A stretch of 64,000 nt of DNA from Bugulina stolonifera (GCA_935421135.1 OW285196.1:4259001-4323000), one strand, 5' to 3'. Positions 20,996 to 32,307 are shown, counted from the stretch's first letter. Numbers and translations are program-made. Notes: a model not told the origin generated them from the letters alone.

Positions 20996-21482
20996 AGGTA
21001 AGAAAGTAATGATCTAAAGATATCTGCATTTTTTTCTAAACGCAGTTTAGTGGGGAAGGGGCACTTCACCAATGGCAGGTGTCTTCGCGACCTAAATTTC
21101 AGACCCAGGCCGTTTTGCGGAAATATTTTACGGAACACATCCGTCACAGAGTCGCGAACACACCGGCCTGGGCCAAAAGCAAAACCCTCATTTCCGCGCG
21201 AAGCAGTCAGGTGTGCCAATGAGCTAGGGATGGTTTCGTCCGGTCAAGCAAAATCCCATGCCAATAGAGTTTCTAGCCTAGGTCGGACGACCAACTTGTG
21301 ATTTTTATTTGCGACCGGGTCCGTCCAAGAGGTTGCGAAGACACCTTAAGCACCTTCTATGTGGCACAGGAGCATTATAATACTGGATGCTCTTCCTAAC
21401 ACCACTGACCTTTTAGTGGAGTTGAGCCTGGGACTCCCACATCGAAGTTCAGAGCCCTAACCACCAGGCCAGGATGCTCTAA
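20996..21482 (-). mobile_element. tRNA-derived SINE interrupted by a TIR element
   Basis: Same family as 19222-19430. On the minus strand the head near 21480 reads TGGCCTGGTGGTTAGGGC, then CCAGGCTCAACTCC, then the body AGGAAGAGCATCCAG, and a tail AAAAAAATGCAGATATC near 21025. The body is split by the 21077-21346 element, so the SINE inserted first. Confidence 0.7.
21077..21346. mobile_element. TIR element (MITE), family copy 1
   Basis: 270 bp with 17-bp inverted ends: AGGTGTCTTCGCGACCT at 21077-21093 and the complement of AGGTTGCGAAGACACCT ending at 21346, one mismatch. It is non-coding and nested in a SINE. Diverged copies are at 61283-61519 and 63439-63625 (shared ACCTAAATTTC and GTCACAG words), so this is a dispersed family. 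Confidence 0.75.
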
Positions 21483-21570
21483 ATGCTGGTTTCATAACAA
21501 CCAAATTATAATAATATACATGTACATGGACTATATAATACATCAAAGCAAAGTGTCAATTGCTATCTTT

Positions 21571-24417
21571 TTACAGTTTGTCAAGGAATGCTTTTAGATG
21601 CTGGTGCCATACAATTGGTTGGTTTAAATAGCATGGGTGCCCAGCATCAGGAATGAGTATGACCTCACTGTTAGGAATGTGGGCTAGTAGTTTCATACTT
21701 CTCTCTGCTATACTAAGCTTGTCATTCTCTCCCTGTAGTATCAGAGTCTTCACCTGCAAACATAAACATTAATGACCTTCACCTCTATATTCATACAATC
21801 AAACTGGCATGCTGCCAAAGAGTGATTACCCAGTTTGGAGTGGTCACCCCTCGTGCTCGCACTATGATGGTTTCCGATAAAGAATTAGATAGTTTTTGAT
21901 AGAAATTATAGTCCAGAATAATTCTGTGAAAATTCCCATTAGAAAAGTGATTAGAATTCATACAACACATCCAATGACTTTACCAGGATTGTTCATCCAA
22001 TGATAGATATCTATGCATCGGCATCACCAGCATTTGGTTGTTTAGAGTTGTGTAAAAAACTCCAAAGACCACACTAAAATTGTTTGATTTCTATATTATG
22101 GTAATTGACCACTACTTGTTAGTCAAAGCGCTGAGTTGTTTTACCTTCAGATAAAATTAAACTGTTCTACGCTCAACAACCATCTACAAATTGCCATCAA
22201 TTTCAAATTGAAGATGCATTTTTATGTGGAGTAGGCAGTCCTGGAAAAGTTGTTGGCACAACTCAAAAGGAACCGACGTCACATGTCACCAGAGTGTGGT
22301 AATTCAAAGTTTCCCATCACCTATATGTGTAGTTAGCCTGTACCACATCAAATATAATACACTAACTGTAACAGTTGCATGTAACTGGTTGCCAAACGAA
22401 CAATTGCACACCAGTAACATAACCAATGAAAAACAAGATAAGGCACGAAAAATGTTTTATACTTGGCCGATATAAACTTTGCTCAAGTTCACATCAGCAA
22501 GGTTCATGGAAGCTCCTAAATGATTATTCTGGACAATATTGGACAGGGCTGCTGTCTAATCATGATTTTGCCAAAATCATAAATTTTGTCAATATTCATA
22601 TACAATGAATTAGCAGCTTGATGGTTTTTCACGAAGTTCTCTGTAGGAAATGTCACTAACTCATTTGTCAGCAAGCACCTGCTAGTTTAGAGGGTACCAC
22701 CTAATCTCTATTAACAAGCACTTGCTAACATCTAACCACTAGCACCTGGTCAGACCTGTCACACTCACCTTGACTTTTTGAAATAATTCTTCGGTATACT
22801 TGGGTAGAATAACAGGAGCAATAGGAATATAGGCAGAGATTTCATCAGAATAATTATCTTCTATTATGTGAGGAATAGAGAATTCTCCTGACATTGATGG
22901 GCTGACAACTACCACTTTCTGTAGCTTCAGAGTCTTTACTAGTTCATGTAGTAACACTCCTTTAGCTTCACTCTGTCCATTAGTACCTGTATGTAGACAT
23001 ATATAAAAAGGTTACAGCAGTTACTACTTGGGTTTATTTCTACAGAAAGTTTACAACGGTTTTATAGCCCCCCCCCCCCCCCCCCCCCCTTAAAATGTAA
23101 GAATAAGTCTAATGGGCAAAACAGTAGTCTAGCAATGGTATAGTATAGTATCGTTTATCGGACTACTGACTGTTCTAAACAGGAATTATCAACCAGTAAC
23201 ATCTGAGGTGGTGTCAGGGATATAGCATAGCATAGCATAGCATAGTATAGTATAGTATCTTATAGCATAGCATAGTATAGTATCTTATAGCATGGCATAG
23301 TATAGTATCGCATAGCATAGTATAGTAGAGTATCGTACAGCATAGCATAGTATAGTATCGTACAGCATAGCATAGTACCGCATAGCATAGCATGGTATCG
23401 TACAGCATAGCATAGTATAGTATCGCATAGCACAGTATAGTATAGCATAGTTTCGTACAGCATAGTATAGTACCGCATCGTATAGCATAGTATAGTATCG
23501 TATAGCATAGCATAGTATAGTATCGTATAGCATGATAGTACAGTATCGTATAGCATAGTATCATATAGTGTAGCATAGCATAGCATCGTATAGCATAGTA
23601 TAGTACAGGTGATTACATGTAGTATTATCACAAGTGCGGGGCGATACTAACATTCGGCGGTGAAATCATCTCGCAGGTTGACAGCCACAGCTCTATAACC
23701 CCACTCCTTCAGTTTACTCATAGTACCCGTCTCCTTGTTCCATGTAGATGCACTAAACTTCTGTCCATGTAGGAGGAGTATATTAGGCCTCCCCTCATTT
23801 ACCGGATCTACTTCTATGTAACTCAGGCTACAGCTCTACAACATACAGATACATATCAATGGGGGGGGGGGGGGGAGGAAGAGAGAGGGGAGAGTTCACA
23901 CCACATTATAAAAAGCAAGCAAGATGATAGTAGACCATATACAGATAGACACGTATGGTTGTATAATACTTACTTTACCATCCATACTAATAGTCACATT
24001 CTGGAGTGCCAAGTCTAGAGGCGTTCCATCTGTAGCCTGAAAAATGTACATCCATTATACTAAGTAGGCTACTGACATACCCTAACAAGATACCAGATCA
24101 CAGGCTTGCCAAGTTCGACTGATGAAAATCAGGGAGATTCAGCATTTAGGTGGGGTGTCCATTTTGGATGGGGTACCAAAATTTGAGTTGAAAATCAGGG
24201 AGTCTCCTGCGGAATCAGGGAGACTTGGTAAGCCTGCCAGATCATTTACAGCATAAATCACTTTAGACATAAACATAATAGAGAACTATGATATACATGT
24301 ACTTACTATTCAGCTGGTTGGTATTTATACAATGCAAATCACTACAGATTGTATGTATAATATATTACACCTATGTCATCACATGGACAGAAGTGCTGCC
24401 TGGGGGCTACTCACCAT
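21571..24417 (-). CDS. ABHD14B-like: ABHD14B-like alpha/beta-hydrolase, 216 residues, five exons
   Basis: Minus-strand exons: ATG at 24417-24415 (last codon of exon 1), 24036-23974, 23835-23652, 22986-22769, 21753-21571. Phases agree throughout (0, 0, 1, 0). The protein has the hydrolase features of the ABHD14 family: LLLHGQKF after the first strands, the nucleophile Ser in SPSMSG, the acid in GEND (exon 5) and the catalytic His in DAGHPCYL. The length matches human ABHD14B (about 210 residues), a cytosolic/nuclear enzyme reported to act as a lysine deacetylase; transferring that activity here is inference. The start is unusual: the exon ends directly after AGGATG, then GTGAGT. Exon 1 could instead read upstream without ATG through a hydrophobic stretch, but no start is found there. 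The exon-3 donor is GTTAGT. A hAT MITE sits in intron 1 and a TATAG/CATAG array in intron 3. Confidence 0.82.
23068..23089. repeat. Run of 22 C
   Basis: Mononucleotide run in intron 3 of the ABHD14B-like gene. A run of 15 G lies at 23861-23875 in intron 2. Confidence 0.95.
23215..23607. repeat. Pentanucleotide array (TATAG/CATAG/TATCG/CACAG)n
   Basis: About 80 five-base units, mostly CATAG and TATAG with TATCG, TACAG and GCATAG variants, in intron 3 of the ABHD14B-like gene. Runs of variants recur as blocks (TATAGTATCGTACAGCATAG), showing local amplification. It opens Tyr/Leu/Cys-rich frames on the minus strand that are not genes. Confidence 0.95.
24101..24236. mobile_element. Short hAT-type MITE with 8-bp target duplication
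   Basis: 136 bp with 14-bp inverted ends (CAGGCTTGCCAAGT left; ACTTGGTAAGCCTG right, one mismatch) and a perfect 8-bp direct repeat CCAGATCA at 24093-24100 and 24237-24244. It lies in intron 1 of the ABHD14B-like gene. The interior repeats AATCAGGGAG. Confidence 0.85.
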
Positions 24418-24419
24418 CC

Positions 24420-24661
24420 TGATGCTGTCAGAAGAGAGGAAATTAAAGGTGTTGAAGATGAAGACGCAGGAACAGAGAAATATCAGTAGGAGGAAAGCAC
24501 ACTGCACAGATGTTGGCACAACAAACCACTGTAATGTATACAGACATATAGATCAAGTCAATGCTAACAAAATTCACAGGCTTACCGACATTATCATGCA
24601 ACATTTTCTGATATTTCCGCTACAGATTTTCATTTCTCTATCAGTCCATTGCAGTCAGAGC
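24420..24661. repeat. 242-bp block, copy 1, abutting the ABHD14B-like start codon
   Basis: Matches 25071-25312 with a single mismatch by eye (GTAGGAGG versus GTAGCAGG). Copy 2 runs without a break into the LINE reading frame, where it reads FSDISATDFHFSISPLQSEP, so the block is probably LINE-derived. Copy 1 lies antisense exactly upstream of the hydrolase ATG and would form its 5' UTR or promoter. Confidence 0.85.
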
Positions 24662-25070
24662 TTATATGTACGTTTGACCAATTACTATTCTTACTAAACT
24701 AATGTAAAAACATATCGAGTGGATGTATTGCTAGTAAACAGCCATGATCAAGTTGAGCTGGCAAGAATTTTGGGAGTGGCTTGATCTCCAATAAATATCC
24801 AACCAGGATTCTTGGCAAACATTGGTTATAAGCCCATAATTTCGTCTTGGCTCCCATCTAATCTGCTCACCAAGATAATTTTGTTTCACATATTTTGCTT
24901 AGTGTGGGTAAAGAGCTGCCCATCAAACCACCTGTGCTAGAAGAACGCTCCACATTCAGTTGGAGTCTCCGTAGATGGTAAACACTGTTAGCTTTCCTAT
25001 CTACGCAGTGGATGTCACAAATACATGTAGACCTACTGTAGTTTCAATCTGATTCGGCAATTTGTGTGAG
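24662..25070. other. Spacer between the two 242-bp copies
   Basis: About 410 bp of non-coding sequence with no recognised element or gene. It may be ancestral upstream DNA of the hydrolase gene. Confidence 0.4.
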
Positions 25071-26820
25071 TGATGCTGTCAGAAGAGAGGAAATTAAAGG
25101 TGTTGAAGATGAAGACGCAGGAACAGAGAAATATCAGTAGCAGGAAAGCACACTGCACAGATGTTGGCACAACAAACCACTGTAATGTATACAGACATAT
25201 AGATCAAGTCAATGCTAACAAAATTCACAGGCTTACCGACATTATCATGCAACATTTTCTGATATTTCCGCTACAGATTTTCATTTCTCTATCAGTCCAT
25301 TGCAGTCAGAGCCAGATGAAAGTGTAGAGATAACAGAGGAGGGTGTAGCTAAACTTATTGTTTCATTAGGGAATGGGAAATCTCCAGGACCTGATAGGAT
25401 CCGAAAGCCAGACCTCATGGTGGACATCCTAACCACTACTACATGCCTCAGCCATATTTTTCGTGCCTCCATAAAATCTGGACGACTACCAGATCAATGG
25501 AAAATGGCTCATGTAACCCCGATTCACAAGGGAGGCGAACCTAGCCAAGTGTCAAACTATAGGCCCATCTCTTTAACATCTATACCGTGTAAAATTCTAG
25601 AGCATATTGTTCTGCACCACATTAATAAGAAACTTGACAGCTTCCTCCATAACAGACAACATGGGTTCCGGAGAGGTATGTCTTGCGAAACTCAGCTGTG
25701 TGCCACCTATCATGACCTAGCAAAATCTATGGAACAAAACAAAACAACACATGCCCTTATATTGGACTTCAAAAAAGCTTTCGATAAGGTGCCACACAGT
25801 CTGCTACTACAGAAGCTAAGAACGATCCCCGACTTGGATCCAACCCTTATAAACTGGATTCAAGACTTTATTACCAGACGGAAACAAAGAGTGGTACTGA
25901 AGGGACATAGCTCAGGTATTTGCGCTGTAACGTCTGGGGTGCCCCAGGGTTCAGTCCTAGGACCCACCCTCTTCTTAGTATATATAAATGACTTGCCAAA
26001 CACAGTAACTTGTAATGTCAGTCTCTACGCGGACGATACACTCCTATACCAAGAACTGAACAATGATCAGGAATCCATGGAGTTTCAGAAAAACATTGAT
26101 GCTGTACAAGAATGGTCCCAAAGATGGAAAATGCCTTTTAATGCATCCAAATGCCATGCGATGGCTTTCAATGTCGGTGCGCAACTACCAGCATACAGAC
26201 TAGGTACTACTGTGATTCCTTGGACTGATAAAACTCGTTATCTTGGGATAACCCTACAACAGGATTTGAAGTTTGATCAACACATCGCTCAAAAAACAGT
26301 CAAAGCAAGCAGAATACTGGGAGCTATCAAACATACTCTACACTGTGCACCGACCAAAAGTCGATTACTTGCATACACTAGTTTGTGTAGACCAATCCTG
26401 GAGTATGCAGACACCGTGTGGGATCCAACAAGTAAGCAGACCATTGAATACATAGAAAGGATTCAGTGTAAAGCAGTTCGCTTCATCAGTAATCTAAAGG
26501 GACGTGAAAGTGTCACTGCAGCCAAAAATCTTCTTGGACTAGTACCCCTCGAGTGTAGGAGACGAAATCATCGAATGACTTTACTTCACAAAATTCTCCA
26601 AGATGAAGAGAGCCACAATACACTATCCTCCAGTTACAATGAAATTGTTGAAAGCCGCTCGCAAACAACCATGACAACCAGAGCTGCAGCCAGAGGCGAA
26701 CTAACATCAATTTCTGCCACAACCAATGTATACCATAATAGTTTTCTCCCTCGAACAATCCGAGATATAAGAATTGGCTATCCCGAATAAAAGTAAATCA
26801 GCGATACGCTGTATTATTGA
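25071..26820 (+). mobile_element. 5'-truncated non-LTR retrotransposon (LINE)
   Basis: Holds the 242-bp block copy 2 (25071-25312) followed by an intact reverse-transcriptase domain. There is no endonuclease domain upstream and a TAG interrupts the frame in the block, so the copy is truncated and probably dead. The 3' boundary is uncertain; no poly(A) tail or simple repeat tail was found right after the stop at 26790. Confidence 0.75.
25222..26790 (+). pseudogene. LINE reverse transcriptase (RVT_1), 5' truncated
   Basis: An open frame to the stop at 26788-26790. It has no ATG at its beginning, as expected for a truncated ORF2. RT landmarks appear in order: NGKSPGPD (finger region), NYRPISLTSIPCKILE, HGFRRGMSCETQL, ILDFKKAFDKVPH (motif A), SGVPQGSVLGPTLFLVYIND (motif B), YADDT (catalytic YADD), then KTRYLGI and the C-terminal region ending in LPRTIRD. 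This is the Jockey/CR1-like arrangement known from animal LINEs. About 500 residues are intact without stops. Confidence 0.9.
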
Positions 26821-28013
26821 CCTTTTCACTGTAGCACACTGTTAGTAATGAGGCATTCAACTTGCACAATTTGTGATAATAGAATGTTCTATCAACGACG
26901 AGTGACGAGTGAGTAACGAGTGACTTCGATGATTAAATATTATAAGTAATGACTGTGTGCTGTTTATTGTAGGCCTATGACTAGCTTATTGTTTGCTTAG
27001 ATTATTAAACATATTATTTAGTCAAAGTAAAATTAGATTGGCAGCAAGTTACAAAAGAAAACGGAAAAAAAGCTAAGCACAACTCTACACTAAGCACTAA
27101 CATTAATATTTTATTATTGCATCACCTTGTAATGACCTGAACGCACTAAAGCGTATATAATCTAGGCTTTATGTTGTACTGAAATTGGTAAAGATTGTAT
27201 TACATTACTCTGCTACTTTCACTAAAATGTACACACATACATCATGCTAGTTTATTCTTGATTTACTACCTTCTTTGATTCATATGTAAACGTGTCTTTC
27301 TACATTCCAGTTCGAGATCATTTTGGACCTAACATAACCGGGACCCCTTCTTGGTCTGAGAACAACTTAGTTGACTGTTAACCTTTAGACCTTTATATTA
27401 AATATTCATGTACTTGTAAATATATATATCAAGCTATGAATTATCTATTAAATAACTTATTACTATTTTGTCAAATGAATAATTATTGATTTAATGAATA
27501 TAAAATTAAATAATAATCATAATGATTATTATTATAATAATATAAATTTGAATATTAAATAGAATTAATAATATAATTATAATAATAATAATTATATAAT
27601 AACTAATAATATAATTATAATAACAATACAATGACAATTCTAGGCCTAACAACTATACTAATTACATTTCTGCTTTCAATTAAAATAATAGTTCTTTTTC
27701 TCAGAGCCTTACTCACCGCTTCGCTGATCTCTGTTTCCATCAGAGATAGCAGATCAGTGTTTTAGTGGATTGCTTTTTTTCTTACACAGAAAGTTATTGT
27801 CAATGGATCACATTTGCTACCCTGGGAAGTTCCAACTCAGTAAACCTGTGCACCTAGTATAATGTCAATCTGCTCCGTATTTCTATTATATAATGCACAT
27901 CGATCCTTTCCAAGTTAAAAATCCCAGGCTACACAGGCGAATATTTACTAGAATTTATAGAGGAGATAACTTGTGAAAACAGAACATTATCGGGAAGATA
28001 ACCCTCATTTATC
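26821..28013. other. AT-rich intergenic DNA
   Basis: Very AT-rich, with (TAA)n/(ATT)n-like sequence at 27420-27640. No gene recognised. Bases 28014-28018 (CTAGT) are the left target duplication of the next element. Confidence 0.5.
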
Positions 28014-28018
28014 CTAGT

Positions 28019-28153
28019 TGTTTATGTTTTGTCTCATGTAATGTGTCTCTATTTTTTAATCAAGTAATGTCTTATAGCTCAGAGGCTTATCATAGTAATG
28101 CTTAGTCAAAAACAAGCTACATGTATAATAATCTAGAAAGCCTGACATAAACA
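28019..28153 (-). repeat. 3' LTR of the second Gypsy element
   Basis: 135 bp, TG...CA. Very short for an animal Gypsy LTR. Contains one TACATGTA. Confidence 0.93.
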
Positions 28154-28161
28154 TCCCCTTT
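28154..28161 (-). promoter_or_regulatory. Polypurine tract of the second Gypsy element
   Basis: The minus strand reads AAAGGGGA directly before the 3' LTR. Confidence 0.75.
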
Positions 28162-28295
28162 ACAATAAAGTTAAAAAACGGACTAGGCATATAAAAAAAA
28201 AGAAAGAAAAAAATTAATTAAATTGTAATGACATGAAATTACATCTGTTAAACTGAAACACAACATTGTCAATTATAATATAAGTTATAGTAAGG

Positions 28296-31200
28296 CTAGT
28301 ACATCATAAAGTCTTTATATTTGGCTGGGGCAGTTCTATGCCGTGTGCTTCGTCGGATAGGTTGTGGGGTTTCATCTGCGACTAGTTCGGGCTCATTTGT
28401 GTTTGCCTCCGCATTTTCTTGAGAGGTAACATCAGGGCTGCTGATACAAGTCTGCGTATCCCCATTGCAAGTCATTGGTTGCGGAGAAGACTCAACTTGT
28501 TGCTCATTGACATGCTCTCGCAGATCAGCACGATTTCGTCTGACTATGTTGCCCGTTTCCTCATTTAGTATGGCATAGGAGCGATCTGACAGCTGTTCAA
28601 CTATCTTTCCAGTCAGCCATTTATTCCATTTGTCTTTGGAGGTATTGAAGTTACGAAGGAGTACAGGGGAGCCAAGTGACAATGGTTTCATGTCTCTAGC
28701 TGTTTTGTTATAGTGAGTCTGGCTAGTGAGCTTCTTCTTCATCTTTTCTCTTAGCATAATCTCAGGAGCTATTGATTGGTCATTTATTACAGTCATGGTT
28801 GGTAGTATGGATCTAGTTGACCTTCCAAACATTCTTTCTGCGGGGCTTGTGGTCATTCCAACTGTTGGTGTATTTCTGTATTCTAGTAAAGCCAAGTAGG
28901 GATCTGATGCTCTTCTCATAATCCGCTTAATTATTTTCACCCCTGCCTCTGCTTTTCCATTTGACTGCTGGTGTCCTGGAGAGCTGGTGGTGTGCTGAAA
29001 ATCCCATTCTTGAGAGAAAGATACAAATTCCGCAGCAGTGAATTGTGGGCCATTGTCTGTCTGTACTACTACCGGTATACCATATCGAGCAAAGGTCTTC
29101 TTGCAGGCTCTGATTACACCTTGTGCTGTGGTGTGGTTCAGGAGCTCACATTCAAAGAAGTCAGTGAGGTAATCCACTATTATTAGGTAACATTTACTCT
29201 TGTGTGTCAAAATGTCCATCCCAACTTTGCTCCAGGGCTTGTTAGGAATATCATGATTTTGCAGAGTCTCCTTCTGTTGTAAGGGAGCATCTAGAGCACA
29301 TGTGACGCATTTTTCGATATGCGTACGAATGTCTTCCGACATTGCTGGCCAAAAAACTGTTCCCCGAGCTCTACGTAGGGTTGCTGCTATCCCTTGGTGG
29401 CTGAGATGCAATTTCTTTAGAATTTGCTGTCTGTATGTCTGCGGAATAACCATCCTATGTCCTTTGTAGATTATACCATCCTGTATGGCTAGCTCATCAC
29501 GGAATGTGAAGTAAGGCTTTGCTTTCTCTGGAACGTCAGCCGGCTTAGTTGGCCAGCCTTTCATTACAAGTTCTCCGAGGATATTCATTTCTTTGTCGTC
29601 TCGAGATGCAATTTGTACTGCTGTGTATGTGTTATCTGACACATAGGCTTCATTACGAGGATTAGACATTGCCAGGTCAGAGAGGAATGGTGCTATCTGG
29701 AAAATTTGCTCATCGAGAACACCTCCCTGGGCTTGATCCACTGGGCTTCGTGACAGCATATCTGCGGTAATTTGGAGCTTACCAGGTCGGTATTCGACTT
29801 TCATGGGATATCGCTGTAGGGCTAGCATCAATGATTGTAGACGCTTGGGTGCTTTTAGTAGAGTTTTCTTCATGATAGATTCAAGTGGTTCATGGTCTGT
29901 TTGCACCGTGAGTTCTTTGTTGCCAAACACATATTGGTCAAACTTCTGCATTGCGTATACGATGGCCAGGAGCTCCAGTTCTATTGGTGCGTAGTTTTGC
30001 TCACTAGGAGTGAGACTTCGAGAGGCATAGCATACAGGTCTATCAGCCTGTAGTAAGACTGCACCCAGACCATCAGTACTTGCATCAGTTTGTACCGTTA
30101 TTGGCTCATTTACTGTAAAGTACTGCAGTGTTGTCTCAGCTGTGATCAGCTCTTTCAGCTTCTTGAAGGCATTCTCTTGGTCTTGAGCCCATACGAAATC
30201 CTTATTGCTGGCATTTACTAGTCTCCGTAGTGGTTCACTCTCTGCAGAACAGTTAGGAACAAATTTGGAGACATAATTGACATGTCCAAGAAACCTTCTT
30301 ACCCCATCACTGTCTGTTGGGGCTTTCATGTTCTTGATTGCACTGACTTTCTTTGGGTCGGGCTTCACGCCATTTGCTGAAATGATGTGACCTATGTATG
30401 GGAGTTCAGTGAGCAAGAAACGACATTTTTCTCTGTTAAGTTTCAGGTTGACATCTAGTGCCCTAGCAAAAAGTTTCTCTAGGTTCTCATTGTGGTCTTG
30501 CATGGCGGCTTCTTTGTCATCACCTTTTCCATATATCAGTATATCATCGGCTACTACAGTAACCCCTTTCAAACCATCAAGGGCTTCTGAAAGCCTCCTT
30601 TGGAATTCTTCACTGCTAGATACCAATCCAAAAGGCATTCTCAACCATTTGTACTTCCCGAATGGCGTCCAGAATGTTGTTAAATCACTTGACTCCTGGT
30701 CTAGCTTGACTTGAAGAAAACCGTCTTTTGCGTCACAGAGGGAAAATACTTTGGCATCTCTGAGTTCTACTAACACATCATCTAGTGTTGGCATTGGAAA
30801 ATGGTTTCTCTTGATCACTTTGTTTAAGTTCGAAGGGTCTAGACATACTCTAAGGTTTCCGTTTGGTTTTCTTACGGAGACCATGTTGTTGATCCAATCT
30901 GTTGGATAATCAACTTTCTGACATATTTGCTGCTGTTCCAAACTTTTCAGTTTCTTTTTTAAGTCAGTAAGCATAGATACTGGTACCTTGCGGTTGTGAT
31001 TCTTTCTGGGTATGGAATCTTTATCAAGCTCTATGTGATATTCGCCAGGTAGGCATCCGGCACCTTTAAAGATATCTTGGTATTGCTCAGCCAAGTCTTC
31101 CACGCTCGGTGTAGCACTGACAAGATTCACCCACTCCTGTTTGATGGATAGTAGACCAAGCTCTAAACATGTGTCTACAGAGAGCACGCTGAGACTAGAT

Positions 31201-32303
31201 GTTTTCAACACAAAAAATTTGAATAGCTTTCCATTCATTAACACTTGACATTGCCCTAGTGGTCTAGTCTTGGAACCATCAAACAGCTGAAGGTATGGTC
31301 TGTTATTGGTCATGCGTGGTTTTCTGAGTGTGCAGTAGTCTCGATAATTAAATATGTTGCATGATGCACCTGTGTCCAATTGATATTGTATGTTGCATTG
31401 TGTTTGATCAGCTGTTGTCTGTATGTTACAGAGCAGTTTTCTGTTGGACCTGATTACCTGCACACACATAAGCGACATCTCTGAATCACTCTCCGAACCC
31501 TCATATGTTATCTGGTTGATCTGTCGTTTAGATCTGCATAGTTTTTTGTAATGGTTGTATTTCCCACAGCCGTGGCATTTCTGTCCGTAGGCTGGGCACT
31601 GTCGAGGTCGATGTGATGCGCCACAGTTGCCACATGTTGCTTTGGATTCGTGTTTGCTTGCTGGTGTTTCATTGTCAGTATCACCACTTTGTTTGTTCTT
31701 GTTAGGCTTGTTTTGTCTGCCTTTGAACATTAGTGCATGAACTGACTCATCAGCAGGTTCTGCTTTGATAGTCCTCATGTCTGCTTGGGTTGTTTCTGAG
31801 ATTCTGCATTTCCTGATGGCGTCATCCAATTCAAGCTCATCAGTTTCTAGCAGTTTTCTTCTAACCTGTTCATCATTGACTCCCAGCAGTAGTGCTTGTA
31901 GCATGAAGTCATCATACATCTGATCCAATTTGCACTCTCTTGCTATTTTGTGTAGAGAGGTGATGTATTCATCAATGGTCATGCATCCCTGCTTTGTTGA
32001 CAAAAGCTGATGTCTTTTAATAATCTTGTTGCTAGACTTGACACAGAAAGCTTGGAATTGGCTGATGACATCTTTATAACAATCCTTATTCTTTGATCCA
32101 CTGAACTTTAAGCTCTTAAAAATGTCAACACCTCTAGGACCTATGCACCTGAGAAGAATGGCTATTTTTACCTTGTCATTCTTGTCTTCCTTTTCAGCAG
32201 CTGTTAGGTATAGTTGGAATTCTTCCGCAAATCTGAGCCACTCATTGGATAGATCAGCTCCATCCTGTATAGGTCTAGGTACTAGAAAGTCACACTCTGC
32301 CAT
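28296..32303 (-). CDS. gag-pol: Gag-Pol polyprotein of the second Gypsy element
   Basis: A 1335-residue frame from ATG at 32303-32301, just 22 bases inside the 5' LTR. Gag carries two zinc knuckles (residues 224-236, a CX2CX3HX4C variant, and 243-256, the standard CX2CX4HX4C). Protease has DTGA at 310-313. RT has ADD at 585-587 in place of the usual Y-x-D-D start (VVADDIL). RNase H has QTDAS near 738-742. Integrase has H966, H969, C999, C1002, then D1030, D1083 and E1119 with 35 residues between the last two. The type resembles the K02A2.6-like Gypsy polyproteins common in invertebrates. No stops or frameshifts were seen. Confidence 0.96.
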   Translation of the reverse strand: MAECDFLVPRPIQDGADLSNEWLRFAEEFQLYLTAAEKEDKNDKVKIAILLRCIGPRGVDIFKSLKFSGSKNKDCYKDVISQFQAFCVKSSNKIIKRHQLLSTKQGCMTIDEYITSLHKIARECKLDQMYDDFMLQALLLGVNDEQVRRKLLETDELELDDAIRKCRISETTQADMRTIKAEPADESVHALMFKGRQNKPNKNKQSGDTDNETPASKHESKATCGNCGASHRPRQCPAYGQKCHGCGKYNHYKKLCRSKRQINQITYEGSESDSEMSLMCVQVIRSNRKLLCNIQTTADQTQCNIQYQLDTGASCNIFNYRDYCTLRKPRMTNNRPYLQLFDGSKTRPLGQCQVLMNGKLFKFFVLKTSSLSVLSVDTCLELGLLSIKQEWVNLVSATPSVEDLAEQYQDIFKGAGCLPGEYHIELDKDSIPRKNHNRKVPVSMLTDLKKKLKSLEQQQICQKVDYPTDWINNMVSVRKPNGNLRVCLDPSNLNKVIKRNHFPMPTLDDVLVELRDAKVFSLCDAKDGFLQVKLDQESSDLTTFWTPFGKYKWLRMPFGLVSSSEEFQRRLSEALDGLKGVTVVADDILIYGKGDDKEAAMQDHNENLEKLFARALDVNLKLNREKCRFLLTELPYIGHIISANGVKPDPKKVSAIKNMKAPTDSDGVRRFLGHVNYVSKFVPNCSAESEPLRRLVNASNKDFVWAQDQENAFKKLKELITAETTLQYFTVNEPITVQTDASTDGLGAVLLQADRPVCYASRSLTPSEQNYAPIELELLAIVYAMQKFDQYVFGNKELTVQTDHEPLESIMKKTLLKAPKRLQSLMLALQRYPMKVEYRPGKLQITADMLSRSPVDQAQGGVLDEQIFQIAPFLSDLAMSNPRNEAYVSDNTYTAVQIASRDDKEMNILGELVMKGWPTKPADVPEKAKPYFTFRDELAIQDGIIYKGHRMVIPQTYRQQILKKLHLSHQGIAATLRRARGTVFWPAMSEDIRTHIEKCVTCALDAPLQQKETLQNHDIPNKPWSKVGMDILTHKSKCYLIIVDYLTDFFECELLNHTTAQGVIRACKKTFARYGIPVVVQTDNGPQFTAAEFVSFSQEWDFQHTTSSPGHQQSNGKAEAGVKIIKRIMRRASDPYLALLEYRNTPTVGMTTSPAERMFGRSTRSILPTMTVINDQSIAPEIMLREKMKKKLTSQTHYNKTARDMKPLSLGSPVLLRNFNTSKDKWNKWLTGKIVEQLSDRSYAILNEETGNIVRRNRADLREHVNEQQVESSPQPMTCNGDTQTCISSPDVTSQENAEANTNEPELVADETPQPIRRSTRHRTAPAKYKDFMMY

Positions 32304-32307
32304 TTCA

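Noticed and set aside
23214..23631. Tyr/Leu/Cys-rich open frames on the minus strand
   Set aside because: Translation of the pentanucleotide array within an intron.
24418..24528. Coding extension of the ABHD14B-like gene through a hydrophobic segment
   Set aside because: The frame is open, but there is no ATG before an upstream TGA, and the DNA is the antisense of a LINE-derived block.
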